Source: Auanema rhodensis
Lineage: Eukaryota; Nematoda; Chromadorea; Rhabditida; Rhabditidae
Direction: 5' to 3'
NCBI GenBank assembly: GCA_964057225.1
Contig: OZ059897.1
Coordinates: 7,068,001-7,132,000, forward strand
Length of the DNA stretch: 64,000 nucleotides
How positions within the stretch are numbered: the stretch's first letter is position 1; each line of letters opens with the position of its first letter. A program made the position numbers and the translations under genes. Below, one piece after another: positions 24,406 to 36,534 of this stretch. The notes beneath the pieces are model-generated. The model worked only from the letters and a program-made list of their open reading frames with translations. It was not told where the DNA came from and ran no database searches.

Positions 24406-25976
24406 TCAGGCGTAATGGGCATCCCCTTGTTGAATTAGAGCTTCAAGCTCAAACTCCCAATCAAGCAACTCAGCAAGCATTCTCACTCCATCATCACACT
24501 TTTGTTTCAGAAAAACATCTCTTCGATGAAAGAAATTAACGATTCATTTGATAAAAACGATTTATACCTGGTATTACTTTTGTGGCCATAGCACAATCCT
24601 TCAGAAGCCATTTCGCTTTTTCCAATTTGACCAGCTTCTTCAAGATTTATTAACAATCGAGGAACTTCTCCAGCAACCTTAAAAACAAGTTCATTTGATT
24701 TTTCATTAACAAATACTTACTTCACTTATCAAACCTGCAAATGGTTGTACTACCAGTGACGTTCCCATAATAATGAGAAGGTCGCATTTTGGAAAATCCT
24801 ACAACAAAACACATTTATCTCTTAAAATCTTGCAAAAAGACTTACTCTCATGGCACATTGAAAAAATCTAGCTGGAAGATTTTCACCAAAGAAAGTTATA
24901 TCAGGTTTCACAAGCCCCCCACAAGCACATTTGGGATATGGAAGACCTTTATCAAGCTCATCTAAGGTAATCTATGTAAAAAAAGAATTCATGTTCTAGA
25001 ATTACCTTCAACCCATTTTAAATCATATTTCTTTTTACATTTTAAACAAGTACTAATCCTGTGAGATCCATGTGCTTCAACAATATAATCTTCCGGAATT
25101 CCGGTCATGTGTTCCAATCCATCAATGTTCTGAAACGATCATTAAAAAAATTAGAAAAATACGGTTTAAAACCTGAGTGAACCAGCGTTTCAGCATCTTT
25201 TTTTTTGCCAAAAGGTGAACAAAATAATGCGTTGGAGTTGGCTACAGGAAAATATTTTAATTAAATCTTCTTATAAGATATAAGACAACCTTAATATTTT
25301 TTGGGAACATCTTTTGAGCCACTGAATAAAAAGGCTCAGGATTGCGTATAAAATAAGGTAAAGAGAATATTTCCATTGGATCGGAGAGATTGTATTCTTG
25401 TAGATTATCATACAAGCCAGTATCTTAAATATCATCTTCGCTTAAGCAACATGAGTACAATCTCATTTTTTAATTTATAAGTAAGAAGAGTATGTGCGTA
25501 CTACTCATGAAAAATTTAAAAGTAGGATTTTTTTTTGAATAAAGATTTGAGTAATAATTTAATGCCATACTTGGACTTCTAAAATCTGGGATTCCGGCTG
25601 ATGTTGAAATACCGGCACCTGTCATAACTACAATGTTATTAGGTTTATGTGTCTTTATGAATTCCGCCATCCCTTGAATAGTGAGCTCATTTAGTTTCTT
25701 TTTTCCAGTGCTTGCTCCTTAAGATAATTAATAGGCTAACTTTCCAATGTTAACAAACCAAGAACATTATGTAAGGCTCCTTCAAAGCTTTCCACAAAAC
25801 GATTAAACACAACACCTATTTTGTCGCTTGTGGATGATTTAGATGTATCTTCTGTGTTTTCAGATGTATTGTTGTCTTTAAAATTAATATATATTATTGG
25901 ATATTTCAATATATGAGCTACCATGTGATGATTCTTTAGATTTGTCGTGTCGATGTTTCAGGCCATCGTCACTCAT
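24406..25976 (-). CDS. SIRT2: SIRT2/SIRT3-class NAD-dependent deacylase
   Basis: Class I sirtuin that removes acyl groups from lysines using NAD. About nine exons give roughly 370 aa. After a hydrophilic Ser/Asp-rich N-terminus (MSDDGLKHRHDKSKESS), the Rossmann NAD site reads IVVMTGAGISTSAGIPDFRS, followed by TGLYDNL, the cofactor loop typical of SIRT2/SIRT3. Then come HYFVHLL, the TQNIDGLEHMTG active-site block, VEAHGS with the catalytic His, and a Cys4 zinc site (STCLKCKKKYD and PKCACGGLVKP). ITFFGENLP and MGTSLVVQPFAGL complete the fold. The end, GDAHYA, is short. There is no obvious mitochondrial presequence, favouring a cytosolic SIRT2-like role, although an alternative start could change this. 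The gene is divergent from the MLF gene, 400 bases apart. Confidence 0.93.
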
Positions 25977-26375
25977 GCTAAAACATGTTCTCTTAGTTTT
26001 ATTAAATTTGTGAAAAAACTTATAGCTAAAAAGATTAAATAAAATGAAAAGAAAGATCATAAACAAATGCCTGAAATATTGTTTATATATTAATATTTGG
26101 AGTGTTATTTATTTATTTATTATGTTCTCGGTCTCAGAGCGAAAACCTGATTACGGTATAGAAATCTCTCGAAGTAACTGCTTCAGCTGATCGAACCTTG
26201 TTGTCAAGCAACTGGTAAGCAAACGGCTTACATTGCAGAACTTGAGAGGTTATTTTCTTTTTTGTTCTTCATGCTTCTTCGTATTCTGTAGATATTCAAT
26301 ATATATTTCTTATTAAATTTTAAAAATCAGAAAGCAAAATATTTTTCAGTAATTATTATTAGTGTAACAGCAACC
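25977..26375. promoter_or_regulatory. Divergent promoter, sirtuin/MLF
   Basis: About 400 AT-rich bases between opposite-strand start codons, so both core promoters should be inside. A TTTTTCAG site at 26342-26349, 26 bases before the MLF start, is a good acceptor for a leader intron or spliced-leader addition. Confidence 0.45.
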
Positions 26376-27584
26376 ATGTATGGTGGAAATAATGATCCAT
26401 TTAGCGGCATGTTTAGGTTTGAATAGTCTTGAAGTAATTTTAAGCAAGTAATTTATGCAGACAAATGCATCGTCAAGTCCAGGAGATGGACCGTATGATG
26501 GAGAACATGATGGATCCATTCGGTATGATGGATCCATTTAGTATGATGAGACGACAAGCTCTTCCTGTAAGCTTCTAAGACTTTGGCATCTTTTTTATCA
26601 TGCAATTTAAAGCAGGGATCTGCCATGCCGCATGCAAATCATCAGCAAGTTACCCCATTCGGATTTGGTGGCATGGGTGGATTTGGTGGAATGGCTGGCA
26701 TGGGTGGCATGGGTGGCATGGGCGGTTTCGGAGGAATATTCAATGCCATGGTGAGCTTGTTACTCTGTTTCTTCATAACTGTACTTATTGATTCGTAGAA
26801 TATGATGCAGCAGCAAGCTTTGTCTGACCCCAATTGCCATGTTTTCTCTCACCAAAGCACTATGACTTTTGATGGAAATGGCAGACCCAAGGTTGTTGAA
26901 AGAACGTTAAAGACCAATGGTGATACTAGAGAAGAAAGAAGGTTGGCACTTTCTTTTCTTCTTAATTTATGTGATAAGTTAAGGCGATACATTGATAATG
27001 ATAAAGTAGAGACGGCAGTTCATCAGTCAATCGGAGATAGAACTCATATAGTTGAAAAGAAAAGAGACAAAGATGGAAAAGTACGCCGCCAACAAAAGTT
27101 TATCAATCTTGACGAATGTAAAAAACAAATAACTAAAATTCTTGTTAGTTTCAATCTATTTTTAGCTAATGTTGATGACTTCGAGCGAGAATTCTCTCAA
27201 CGCTCTCAGGGAAGAGGAACCCAACGTGTTCGGTATTTTAAATTATTTCAATATTATTTTGTACCTTTGAAAATTTGTTAGCTCTAATGGACCAGCTATT
27301 TGTTCTGCTGAAGAGGAATTCTCTGTTGCTCCTAGAAGTTCACGATTTGGCCAAAACGGTTATGCCGCAGGCCCTCGTGAAAATGCCCCAATCATAACCT
27401 TGCCAGAAGAAGACGAGTAAGTTTTTAATTATTGATTTATACAGGTGTTTACTTTAGAACTCCATCTGAGAGATATTCTAATGATCGTAATGGACCCGTT
27501 ATAAGAGAAATTAGTGAAGAGGAAGCTGAATCTAGTATTCCAAAAAGAAGACGTGGATTGAATGGATATGCTTCTGAAAACTAG
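26376..27584 (+). CDS. MLF: Myeloid leukemia factor family protein
   Basis: Homologue of MLF1/MLF2, nucleo-cytoplasmic proteins linked to transcription, COP9 signalling and suppression of protein aggregation. About eight exons give roughly 270 aa. The start MYGGNNDPFSGMF leads to RQMHRQVQEMDRMMENMMDP, matching the MLF N-terminal pattern, then a Gly/Met-rich low-complexity stretch (GMGGFGGMAGMGGMGGMGG) of about 35 residues. The conserved core follows: DPNCHVFSHQSTMTFDGNGR, RPKVVERTLKTNGDTREERR, then HQSIGDRTHIVEKKRDKDGK and QQKFINLDE. The tail is basic (PKRRRGLNGYASEN), a possible nuclear signal. Two introns (26942-26983, and one of 48 bases near 27117-27164) are multiples of three with no in-frame stop, so retention would leave the frame open. 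It converges on NOC2. Confidence 0.93.
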
Positions 27585-27669
27585 ACGATCCTGAATTATT
27601 GGAGTCTTGTATAAAAATGTAAGAAAAAAAAGCTTGACTGGAATTGTTCAGCTATAAACTCTATTTTCC

Positions 27670-27675
27670 AATAAA
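27670..27675 (+). terminator. Polyadenylation signal, MLF
   Basis: AATAAA 86 bases after the MLF stop codon and 89 bases before the NOC2 stop codon on the opposite strand. The two convergent genes' 3' ends are therefore packed into about 180 bases. Confidence 0.6.
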
Positions 27676-27763
27676 ACCCCTTTCGAATAGAATCAAAATT
27701 TTTTTAGCCGTAAGTATTTTATAACAACAAACAACAACAAAAATAACAAATAACAAGTAATTT

Positions 27764-30529
27764 CTATTCATCATCGCTCCAGGAGCCTAAGTCATTAACT
27801 TGATCAGGAACTGTAGCATCTGCTTTAGAAGCTGCAGGGCCAATTTTAACCTTCTTCCTTTTGGGCTTTACCACTTTGTCCTTAATATATTTATGAAGAC
27901 CTAGTTGTTTTCTGTTTAACTCACGTCAGCCACAACTACTTTTTCTACTGGCTTCTTCTTGTCCTTCTTAGTCACTTCTTTTTCCTAAAATGTTGAATAT
28001 TTAAGTATGTCGTTGTTATACCTTACCTTGTCTTGTGATGCTTGTTTCATCTTCCATACTTTCTCCCATTGCCTATAATAGGCACGTAATGGAGAGTCAG
28101 GGTTGTTCAAGTTGAATTTGAGCGCTCTCTGTAGATTATTGTTTTGAAATGTAATTTATATTGAATAAAACATACCACATTCATTTCATCAGATAAGTGA
28201 ACATCTTTACTTGAAACAACTTCCGTCACAAACTTTGAGTGTGCTTCAAATTTTTCAGTCAAGCCTTTGAACAATCGAGCAGCATCATTAGAGCGAACAG
28301 ATTTTGTAAAATGTCTCATCTGGAATAGCAAAGCTCATTATTTTTCACAAATTTTGTAAAGATGATGCATACCTGGGATATGATGGGCAAAATCAAGTCA
28401 GCAAAGGCTGGTTGATTACATAGAATATGGGAGGCCTATTGAATTATTATATTATATTAATTTATAAATATGAAGTGAACCAAATGCTCACCTGAAGTAT
28501 TAATCTAAATAAATGTTGACATAAATCGTTTCTGGCTATGGGATCTTCAATTTGTTGACTATTAATCTGCAATTCAAAAAATAAGTAAAGTTATGGCAAA
28601 AAATAAAACCTTGAGTACACAGGATAGATCTTTATGCTGTACTTTAACTTTGGACGTCTTAGGTTTTCTACGTAAAATCACTTCCAGGAAATCCAAAAGC
28701 TAACATATCAATGTTGATTAGCAAATATAAAATAATGGAAAAATACCTCACAGGATAGAGCTACTGTTGGTATAAAAGCCGTGCAATTGGCTTGAAGTTG
28801 GATGAGCATAGATAAACAATGGAATCGGAGAGGTAAAAATCTTTGAGATGGATACAATCTGTAAATACAAACATTGAAAATCATGCCCCTAAACTATATT
28901 CACTTGGAAACTCCAATTATAACCTGGGTTAAAGGATAGACAAGCTCACAAATGGATTCAGCTCCGTTAACTTCGTGGGCTTTTGAAATAACACGGACCC
29001 ACAAGTACAAACACTGAATCAATTGCCAGTTATACACTGTTTGAACCAAATCCTAAAACATATACATACATCAAGAATGAAAGAAATAAGAAACCTTTCT
29101 CTTTTTTGAAATTATGGCATTTCTTAAGTGAATAGCTGTTTGTCTGATATAAACGAAGGCATACGGATAGGCAACATCGGGAGAGACTAAAGTTAAATCA
29201 GCAAATGTTCTGAACAGAAAAAATATAATAAGATATGATTGTAAATAGCAATTACCTATGCATGAATTGCAACAGAGGCCACGTTTCTTCGCTTACCTCT
29301 CTTGCATTTGATACAAAGCCAAGATAGCATGACTAAAAACATGAAAATATTAAGAATTAGACATCATTATCAACCTTGTAAATGTGAGGAAAATTGTCAG
29401 TGCTCTGCTTGGCCAATTTGCTCAAAGCAATATAGGCAGCAACTCTACATTCAATTGTCTTACGTGACCACACTCGGACTAATGTCTAAAAAGTAAAATA
29501 TTAAGCAGAAGCGGACCGAAAACAAAAACCTTAATCAACTTCCTGACAAGCTTTGAGAAAAATTGATAAAGTCCAAGCATGCGAATTATCGCCTTTACTG
29601 TTGAAATAATGACAACATCAGTTTGGATTTCATTTAAAAACTAAATTTTCATAAAAATAATAATTTAGAAATCAGGCACTTACGGTCAAAACACTCTCCA
29701 AAAAAACTTTGATAGTAGTTTTAAATTTTTTGAAATTCCTTGTATTTCTTTTTTTTACATCCACACTTTCGGAATCTTCTGAAGGCTCAATGTGAATAAC
29801 TTTGTTGAAATAATCTCCTAAAGTTTGGAACACAAGCCGTACTGTTACTTCGAAAAGAGACTGAAAATACAATAATAGACATTTTATAAAGAAAAATAAC
29901 TTACTTGTTCGTTAATAACATATTTAGGTACATCAATATCTGCTCCAACTCGAGCAACACAAGCTAGAAAAGCTTCAACGGCAAGTTTAACATCAGCGGT
30001 TTCAGGCTTACGAGCCTAAAAAAAATTCTTTAAAGATATTCAATACCTAATTCCCACCTTCTTAGGATCTTCAGGATCAAAGACAGACTGCAAGTAACTG
30101 AATAGGTTACCATCGAAAATTAATCTTCCAGATGAATCTTTCTTAGCTTTTGGTATTCTAGATTTTTCTGAAAGTTTTATGTTAAGTGACTTTTTGATTT
30201 AATTTAGAAATAAAAAATTTCAAAGCACATTTGCAATTACTATTTCTGCTGTAACACTTACTAGATTCGTCTTCATCTTCAGACTCTTCTTCTTCATCTT
30301 CTTGCTCTTCATCTGACTCCTGGAACTCAAGAAGATCGGGATCTTCTTCTTGTAAGAACTTGAAGAAATCAGGATCTTGAGCTTTTAATCTGAATTTGAA
30401 TGGTTATACAGAACGAAATCATTATGGTTTTAACTTTGCTAAATCTGATTTGTGTTTCTTTCCAGTAATTTCTGGTTCATGATCCATTTCAGGAGCAGAG
30501 TCTTCTTGTTCGACGTCCGACATTGACAT
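27764..30529 (-). CDS. NOC2L: Nucleolar complex protein 2 (NOC2)
   Basis: Nucleolar partner of NOC1/NOC3 that escorts pre-60S ribosomal particles from nucleolus to nucleoplasm; in vertebrates it is also a histone acetyltransferase inhibitor. More than a dozen exons give about 650-700 aa. The acidic N-terminus contains QDPDFFKFLQEEDPDLLEF, the family's opening motif, then a Glu/Asp run. The NOC2 core contains YPYAFVYIRQTAIHLRNAI, TVYNWQLIQCLYLWVRVIS and LPLRFHCLSMLIQLQANC, with KTSKVKVQHKDLSCVLK further on. Near the C-terminus, NPDSPLRAYYRQWEKVWKMK matches the YYSHWRKLRD region of the human protein. The tail is Lys-rich and ends LGSWSDDE. The start is the first of two close ATGs (MSMSDVEQED), three bases after a TTTACAG acceptor suitable for a leader intron or trans-splicing. 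Confidence 0.94.
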
Positions 30530-30717
30530 TTCTGTAAATATTCAAAATTGTGAGTTCTAAAAATAAAAAAACAGGCTGTTTCGGTTCCGGAACCGGTTTT
30601 TATAAAGGGATATAAGAATGCACAGTAGATATAAACATCGTTTTTCAACGAATTAAAGATATCATATAAAATACATTAAATAACAATTTATTAATTTGGA
30701 CCACTAAAAAATTAAAA

Positions 30718-30849
30718 TTATCCTCTTCTTTCCCATAAGCTCGAAGCTTTGTTATAACACACTATTCTTACTTTCCGTTTGGATGGTTTGCCGACCTTGG
30801 TCTTCTTTTTGAGAAAACGTTTTTTACAGGCTTCTGTAATAGTATACAT
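30718..30849 (-). CDS. Small basic ORF upstream of NOC2
   Basis: A 43-codon ATG-to-TAA frame on the NOC2 strand, 188 bases upstream of the NOC2 start. Its middle, KKRFLKKKTKVGKPSKRK, resembles the Lys-rich start of NOC2 proteins in other eukaryotes. A GTAAGAATAG donor lies inside it and a TTTACAG acceptor sits before the NOC2 ATG, but splicing them would not join the two frames. It may be a leader exon, a microprotein or chance. No family is recognised. Confidence 0.25.
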   Translation of the reverse strand: MYTITEACKKRFLKKKTKVGKPSKRKVRIVCYNKASSLWERRG

Positions 30850-31876
30850 TATTACTTTATATTATTCAATAACTATTACGAGGTCTCAATAAAAATATAT
30901 CAAACGAATTTCTAGTTTTTCACTCTTTTGATAAGGGTCAGGTGGTTTCTAACATATATTCAAATAAGCAAGAAGATCTTCTGTTCTCATTTCATTTCAC
31001 TCAAAAAGGATAATCCAAAAGAAGATTCGATATTCGGGGTAAAGGACATGAATTGTTCCGGACGTTTACGCGACCTAGATACGGGTAGCACATTGATTGC
31101 AAGATCAGAACGGGTAAGGGAGTACAGCCATCACTGAGAATAAAGAAGACATTTTCTATTCAATTCTAAAGAGAACTGACATTTCTCTTAAACATTATTT
31201 CAACATTTAAATGCTGCCAGAACTTCAAAAATAAAGGTAAGAGTTTCAAAATTTTCAAATGCCAAAAATTTAATTCCGCAAAATTACGTCTTTTCGAAGT
31301 ACACACGCAAAAATACTAATTCACACTCTCATCACTGGTACACCACGATATATTAAAATTTCCTTGGAAAGAAGAGATTTGAAGTTTTTCTGAAAATTTC
31401 CAAACTTGGTGAACTGAATTTTGTCAAAGTTTTCAGTTCCGTTGAAATAAATAGATTCTATAAGTTTAAAGTTAATCGATCCAGCCACAAGCTTAAATTG
31501 ATTTAAAGATATCATTCCGTATACTAATAATAAGGCGCATTTCTTTCAATCTTTCAAACTGAATTTGTTCAAAAACCTTGTACGTATTAGCATAGAGTTT
31601 TAGCTTATTATTGATAAATTTATCCACTCAATAACTATTGATCTTAAATATTTTGTAGCTTTCGGTCTGTTCGAAAATTCAAACCTGATGTGCTTTCATA
31701 AAATAGATGATATCCCAGAAATGAAAGAAAACTAAAACATACAAGTTTCTTAAGTTTGCGGGTGTACATTGCAAAGACATATCTTCGCGGAAATAAATTA
31801 CTGCCTACGGTGAAACATGAAATCTTACAAGTTAAAAAAGATATAACAAAAAATGATATCTTTCAGCTATTCGAAA
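30850..31876. other. Intergenic, AT-rich
   Basis: About 1 kb between the basic ORF and the small plus-strand gene. A plus-strand ORF near 30928-31137 and a minus-strand one at 31321-31515 have no splice or family support. The region should hold the promoter of the gene at 31877. Confidence 0.5.
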
Positions 31877-32146
31877 ATGTTCACAGAATTAACTACTATG
31901 CAACATATTGTTGTGTCAATAGTTTTACATGTGGTAGGAATGAGTGCTGGAATATTTGTATGGCATCTATTTCCTCGAAATGTAAGTTTCCAATTCCTTA
32001 CAACTATTCTGAATTTTATGCAGCCTACGCGATACATAACTAAAATGCCCATGAGGAGATTATCACTGACTGTGACAACCGAAGATGAAACAAGAAAAGA
32101 GAATGTATACCTCTCACAACCAACAGGTATCCGAAACTATGGATAA
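31877..32146 (+). CDS. Tiny single-pass membrane protein
   Basis: Two exons joined across a 42-base intron (donor GTAAGTTTCC, acceptor TTTTATGCAG) give 75 aa. A TCTTTCAG acceptor lies 11 bases before the ATG, which suits spliced-leader addition. The N-terminus MFTELTTMQH is followed by one membrane helix (IVVSIVLHVVGMSAGIFVWH) and a basic-polar tail with KMPMRRLSLTVTTEDETRKE, ending IRNYG. The intron is a multiple of three and stop-free, so retention would give an 89-aa form. The size and the single helix resemble small mitochondrial or ER subunit proteins, but I recognise no family. An AATAAA at 32229-32234 lies 83 bases downstream. It is convergent with TFIP11. Confidence 0.55.
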   Translation: MFTELTTMQHIVVSIVLHVVGMSAGIFVWHLFPRNVSFQFLTTILNFMQPTRYITKMPMRRLSLTVTTEDETRKENVYLSQPTGIRNYG

Positions 32147-32286
32147 GTCTATTCATTTCGAAAACAAGAAAACAAAATCAACTATTATTCCATAATGTAC
32201 GAATAATTCATATCACACGTAAGACTTTAATAAAGAACTATAAACATTTTAATATTTTCAACGTTAGAACTAAGAGATCAGATAAT

Positions 32287-35200
32287 TTAAACACGAACAC
32301 CGGATAAACTCAATAATTCGTCCATGGACACAGGCCTCCAAATGAAAGTGGTAAGATCAAGAACATAAACTAATCCTTGATCTATGTAAATTGAAAGAGG
32401 GCCGAACCAGAAAACCTAAACAAAAATATTTTACATAACGGGTAAAAAAAGTTACATACTTGTCTTCCGTCTTTAAACCTGTCATTTTGGGGGATGTATG
32501 TTAGATCATGTCTGCGGGCCAACATTTCAATCATTTCCTTGAATGATAATGATTGTGTTGTAGGTCTTTGAGGAATAGGTGCTCTGAAATAGTTGATATA
32601 TTAGATTAAAAGGTAAAAAAAATACATTGGCTGAGGAAGCTGAGGTTCAACATTAGGCAACTTCGAAACTTTAAGTCCTTTCTCTGATTCAGCTATGGCT
32701 ACCATTGCTCTCCGGAGATTTTCTAACAAAACTTCAATTTAGTAACTTGTTTCATTTCAAATAAAAACCTTTAATTGTAGGGAAAGACATTAAAGATGGA
32801 GGAATACGTCCACACCATTCCATATACCATCGTTTGACTTCTTTCATATCAGCTGAACCTGAGTCTAACCAAGAACAGAGAAGATCGTACCACTGAAATT
32901 TTTTTCATAAGATTTCGAGAATAAATTAGCATCTCACTCTTGAGAAAAAAGCTCTGTTTATAACATTAACGATTGTATCGGGACAAATTATTTCAAGCCA
33001 AGCAATTACGGCTTTCCATTCAAGATAATGAATATTCTCACGAGGATCCAAATTCATTTTTGAAAGACACTCTTCCAACTGTAAATATAATAATCAAACT
33101 ATGTGATGCATAAAGTGGACAAACCTTAGGAACAACAAATCGTGCAACAAAAGAAGCCATCGTAGTCGGGACCCAAACTTTAACCCAAGGAATGAGCATA
33201 GCAATCGCACTTTCGTCATTTGCGCTCCACCTACGTTGCAGAATCTCTCCAAGTTTTTGACGAATGCTTCTAATTATAGGTTGTAAGCGGTCTCCTAATA
33301 CTTCTAGCCAAGGTATAATCCAGGAATGAATGGGAATATCATCTTGTGTAGGATCCCATTGATTAACCGCATTACCAATTCTTGGAATTATAACCTAGAC
33401 AGATGAAATATAATTTTGGTAGTGATAAAAATAGAACCTGCTCAAGAATATTCTCTTTCATCCAACCTGGTAACAATGGAAGCCAAACTTCAATCATTTT
33501 TAACATTTCTTCAACTTGTATCCTTGGATCCCAACGAAGAGCAGCTGATCGAACTGAAGGAATCCATCCTTCCCACAAAAGACGGTCAAAAGCAGATAAC
33601 TGATCTTCAAAGAATAATAAATACGGAAGCTATTTAAAATATATTACCGAAAGATTGAACATTAGAGGAGAATATACCCCTATCTTCTTTTTCAACCAAA
33701 ATTTCCTTCCACTCTTTCATAAGATCAATACCAAATATCAAATGATCGGGATCCAAAGGACGCCATTTTGAAAAATATTCTTTGATCTAAACATAAATTA
33801 CACAAATTCAGGATTTATAAATATGACGAATATACCTGAGGTAATACACAAGCAATAGCAATAGTATCCAAGCCGAATAGTTTGTATTCTTCTCGATAAT
33901 CAGAACGTAATGTCATGAATAAGCTTTGACACTCGTTAATAGTTGGTGTATTTTTTCCCTTTCTCTCGGAAAATCTAGTGATATAACATAAATAAACAAA
34001 AATAAAATAAAACAAATTACTTGTAAACCAGATCATAAACTTCTTTCAAACGATTATTTTCTTTCTCTTCACGATCAATTTCAATATTCAATCGTTGCAT
34101 ATCATATTGAAGAGCAGTTTGTTCATCCTAAAATTAGTCGATTGGATACTACAAATTTATATCCAAAGTTACCTGAAGTGTCCGGATTTGGGATCCATTT
34201 TTCCTGATTCCATCTTCAGTTAAATCCAGAAGTAAATTAATATTATATCTAAGTTCAGGTATATCAAAACATGTTCGTTCGTCATCATCACCTTCTTCGA
34301 CCTCTCTACAACGGTAAATGTTTTTACAAAAACTAATATAACTTGAAATACCTGGTTCTATTTGTAAAAGAGTCATATCCACTGTAAACTTTTTGTTCTT
34401 TTCCAGTCATATCAATAACCTGAATATATATCGTATAACGTATAAAACATGCTGATGGAATACTTTCTCTCTTAAAACTCCCTTTGATGGCTTCATTCCC
34501 GCATTTGCTCCTTCTTTCATGACTTCATCAAGAGTCTTATACTTGACTTTAGCCTAAAAAACCAAAACATAGAAACTTGAAAACTTTAAGAAATGAAATT
34601 ACCGCAGATGACTTCTTCCATCCACCCTTAACCCTAGGTTGCGAATCATCTACCTGGGGTCCTCCAGTTTCATTCTCTTCCGCCATTCGTTTTTGAGCTT
34701 CAGCTGCACTCTCTAAAGATAATTAGCATGGTAGATTTGAGATTCACAAAAAAAGCGTACCTCCGAACTTAGGACCTGTTGATTCTTTTCCGTAAGCTCC
34801 AACAGCTCCGCGACCTGCCCGAACAGCTGCTTGTACCGGTTCTACAATACCTTGACCAGAAACTCCAAGACCTTCTCCCTCTTTGTAACCCATTTTCTGG
34901 AGCGAGTAAGCATTTATTCAACAGTGGCAAGTCTTGATACCTTCATCATTTGCAAGACAACATTTCCTTTACCAAATTTAGCCCAATCTGCGAACTTATT
35001 CGCATCAACAGCTCCTCTAGTAGCGGACGTTCTCATACCTATAAATCAATTATGAAGAGCAGAAGCAATTTTTAAAAATACCAGCAAATACATTAGCTCC
35101 CGACGGTTTAGTCTGCTTCTTAGGAGGAGGTCTTGCCGCAGGTTCTTCTTGATATTCAGACTGAAAAAAGATCATATTTTTTTAGAGCTTAGCAAATTAC

Positions 35201-35634
35201 CTTATTTGTTGGTTCAACGGTATTTCCAATTTTAACTCCTCCGCTTACAAAGTTAACAGGGCCTGAATAATTAGGTTTTCTTTTGAAATCTCGTTTCCCC
35301 CTTAAAAAACACTTTAATAACCAACAAAAAAAAATGAAAACCCACTTTCCCTTTGTAGTTATCAAATCATCGTCATCATCGCTCTCTTGTTCGTTTGCTG
35401 CCCAAATACCTAAACATAAAAATCATGCCAATTGAAAGTAAGGCATTAAACATTAAGATATTGATCAAATTTCAGTTATAATTGTAAAGTAATTTCATTT
35501 GAGTTGCCAGAAGAATATCTCACCCCACCATATATAGCTTGATTCTTGCTCTGAAAATGCCTTCTAGCACCAGGATTCATCGCCCTCTCGAAATCTTCAT
35601 CGTCAACGTCAAAACTCTCGAAGCCATCGTCCAT
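32287..35634 (-). CDS. TFIP11: Tuftelin-interacting protein 11 (G-patch splicing factor)
   Basis: Homologue of human TFIP11/C. elegans STIP-1 and yeast Ntr1, which recruits and activates the DEAH helicase PRP43/DHX15 for intron-lariat spliceosome disassembly. More than ten exons give about 800 aa. The start [20 protein letters not shown] is the conserved TIP N-terminal domain, continuing to [16 protein letters not shown]. The G-patch follows: [20 protein letters not shown] and [18 protein letters not shown]. The GCFC/coiled-coil region and repeated tryptophan blocks follow ([32 protein letters not shown]). The C-terminal part reads [20 protein letters not shown] and [18 protein letters not shown]. 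Complete and ordinary for the family. It is divergent from folliculin. Confidence 0.95.
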
Positions 35635-36534
35635 TTTCAATTCTGAAAGTTTTGAATGTAATAAACAGAAAATTGATATGGAGAAACATATACATGTTTT
35701 GAAGAAATGTATCTTATTTAGAAAACAAATGGCTTAGCATTATTCAATCTAATAAAGTGGAAACGTTTCCAAGTTCATTTTTTAATTTTTCGAATGTGGA
35801 ATTTACACCATAAATGCGTCAGTGTGTGCGCGAAAGACGTCTATGACGCGCGACACGTGATTGCGACAACAGCGACATCGCGAAAACTGGCGACTAACGG
35901 ATGCCCCGTTTCAGTATTCGCGCAATTTTACGTTATTTCTTCAAATAATTAGTCGCAGATAATTTTTTATTAAAAGGAAAAAAATATAATTTGCGTATCA
36001 TGCTACTTATTTCAAAAACTACCGTTTTATATATATATTTTTGTTTTATAATCTACCCTGGCTGTTTTATCATTAATTTCCTATAGTTATTGATATGATA
36101 CAAAAAAGCGAAACTTTAATTTTATGCATTAATTAATTATTCCTCTTGTACTCCGAAATTTTTAAAAACAAATTTTTAATATTTTTATAAAGATAAGTAT
36201 TGCTTTGCCCTGATATTTACAAAAATGAGTGAACAAACTTATTTATTCATTGATGAAATTTGCTTATATGTGCATTTTGATTATATAATTTTTATTCAAT
36301 TATATTCTGTTTATAATAACAATTTAAACATAAATTTACTTTTTATTTAATTTGAAAATTTATTTATGCGCACGCCTGAGTTCATTTTCAAAAGTGCGTC
36401 TTAAGTAGGTGGTCGTTCTTTTGGCTCCCTTGTTTTTAGCTCTATAATTTTTTTCTTTGAAATGTATATGAAATTGTATAAATATAAATTTATTTTTTTA
36501 CAGGACACATAGGCAAAGATTCTGTCGATGAGAT
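35635..36534. promoter_or_regulatory. Divergent promoter, TFIP11/folliculin
   Basis: 900 bases between opposite-strand start codons. A CpG-containing, GC-richer patch at about 35815-35930 is a plausible shared promoter core, while the rest is very AT-rich. A TTTTTTTACAG acceptor ends at 36503, 31 bases before the folliculin ATG, indicating a leader intron or spliced-leader site. Confidence 0.45.

Noticed and set aside
26642-26833. Minus-strand ORF antisense to MLF with Pro-Met-Pro repeats
   Set aside because: It is the complement of the Gly/Met-rich repeat in MLF, which has clear homology on the plus strand.
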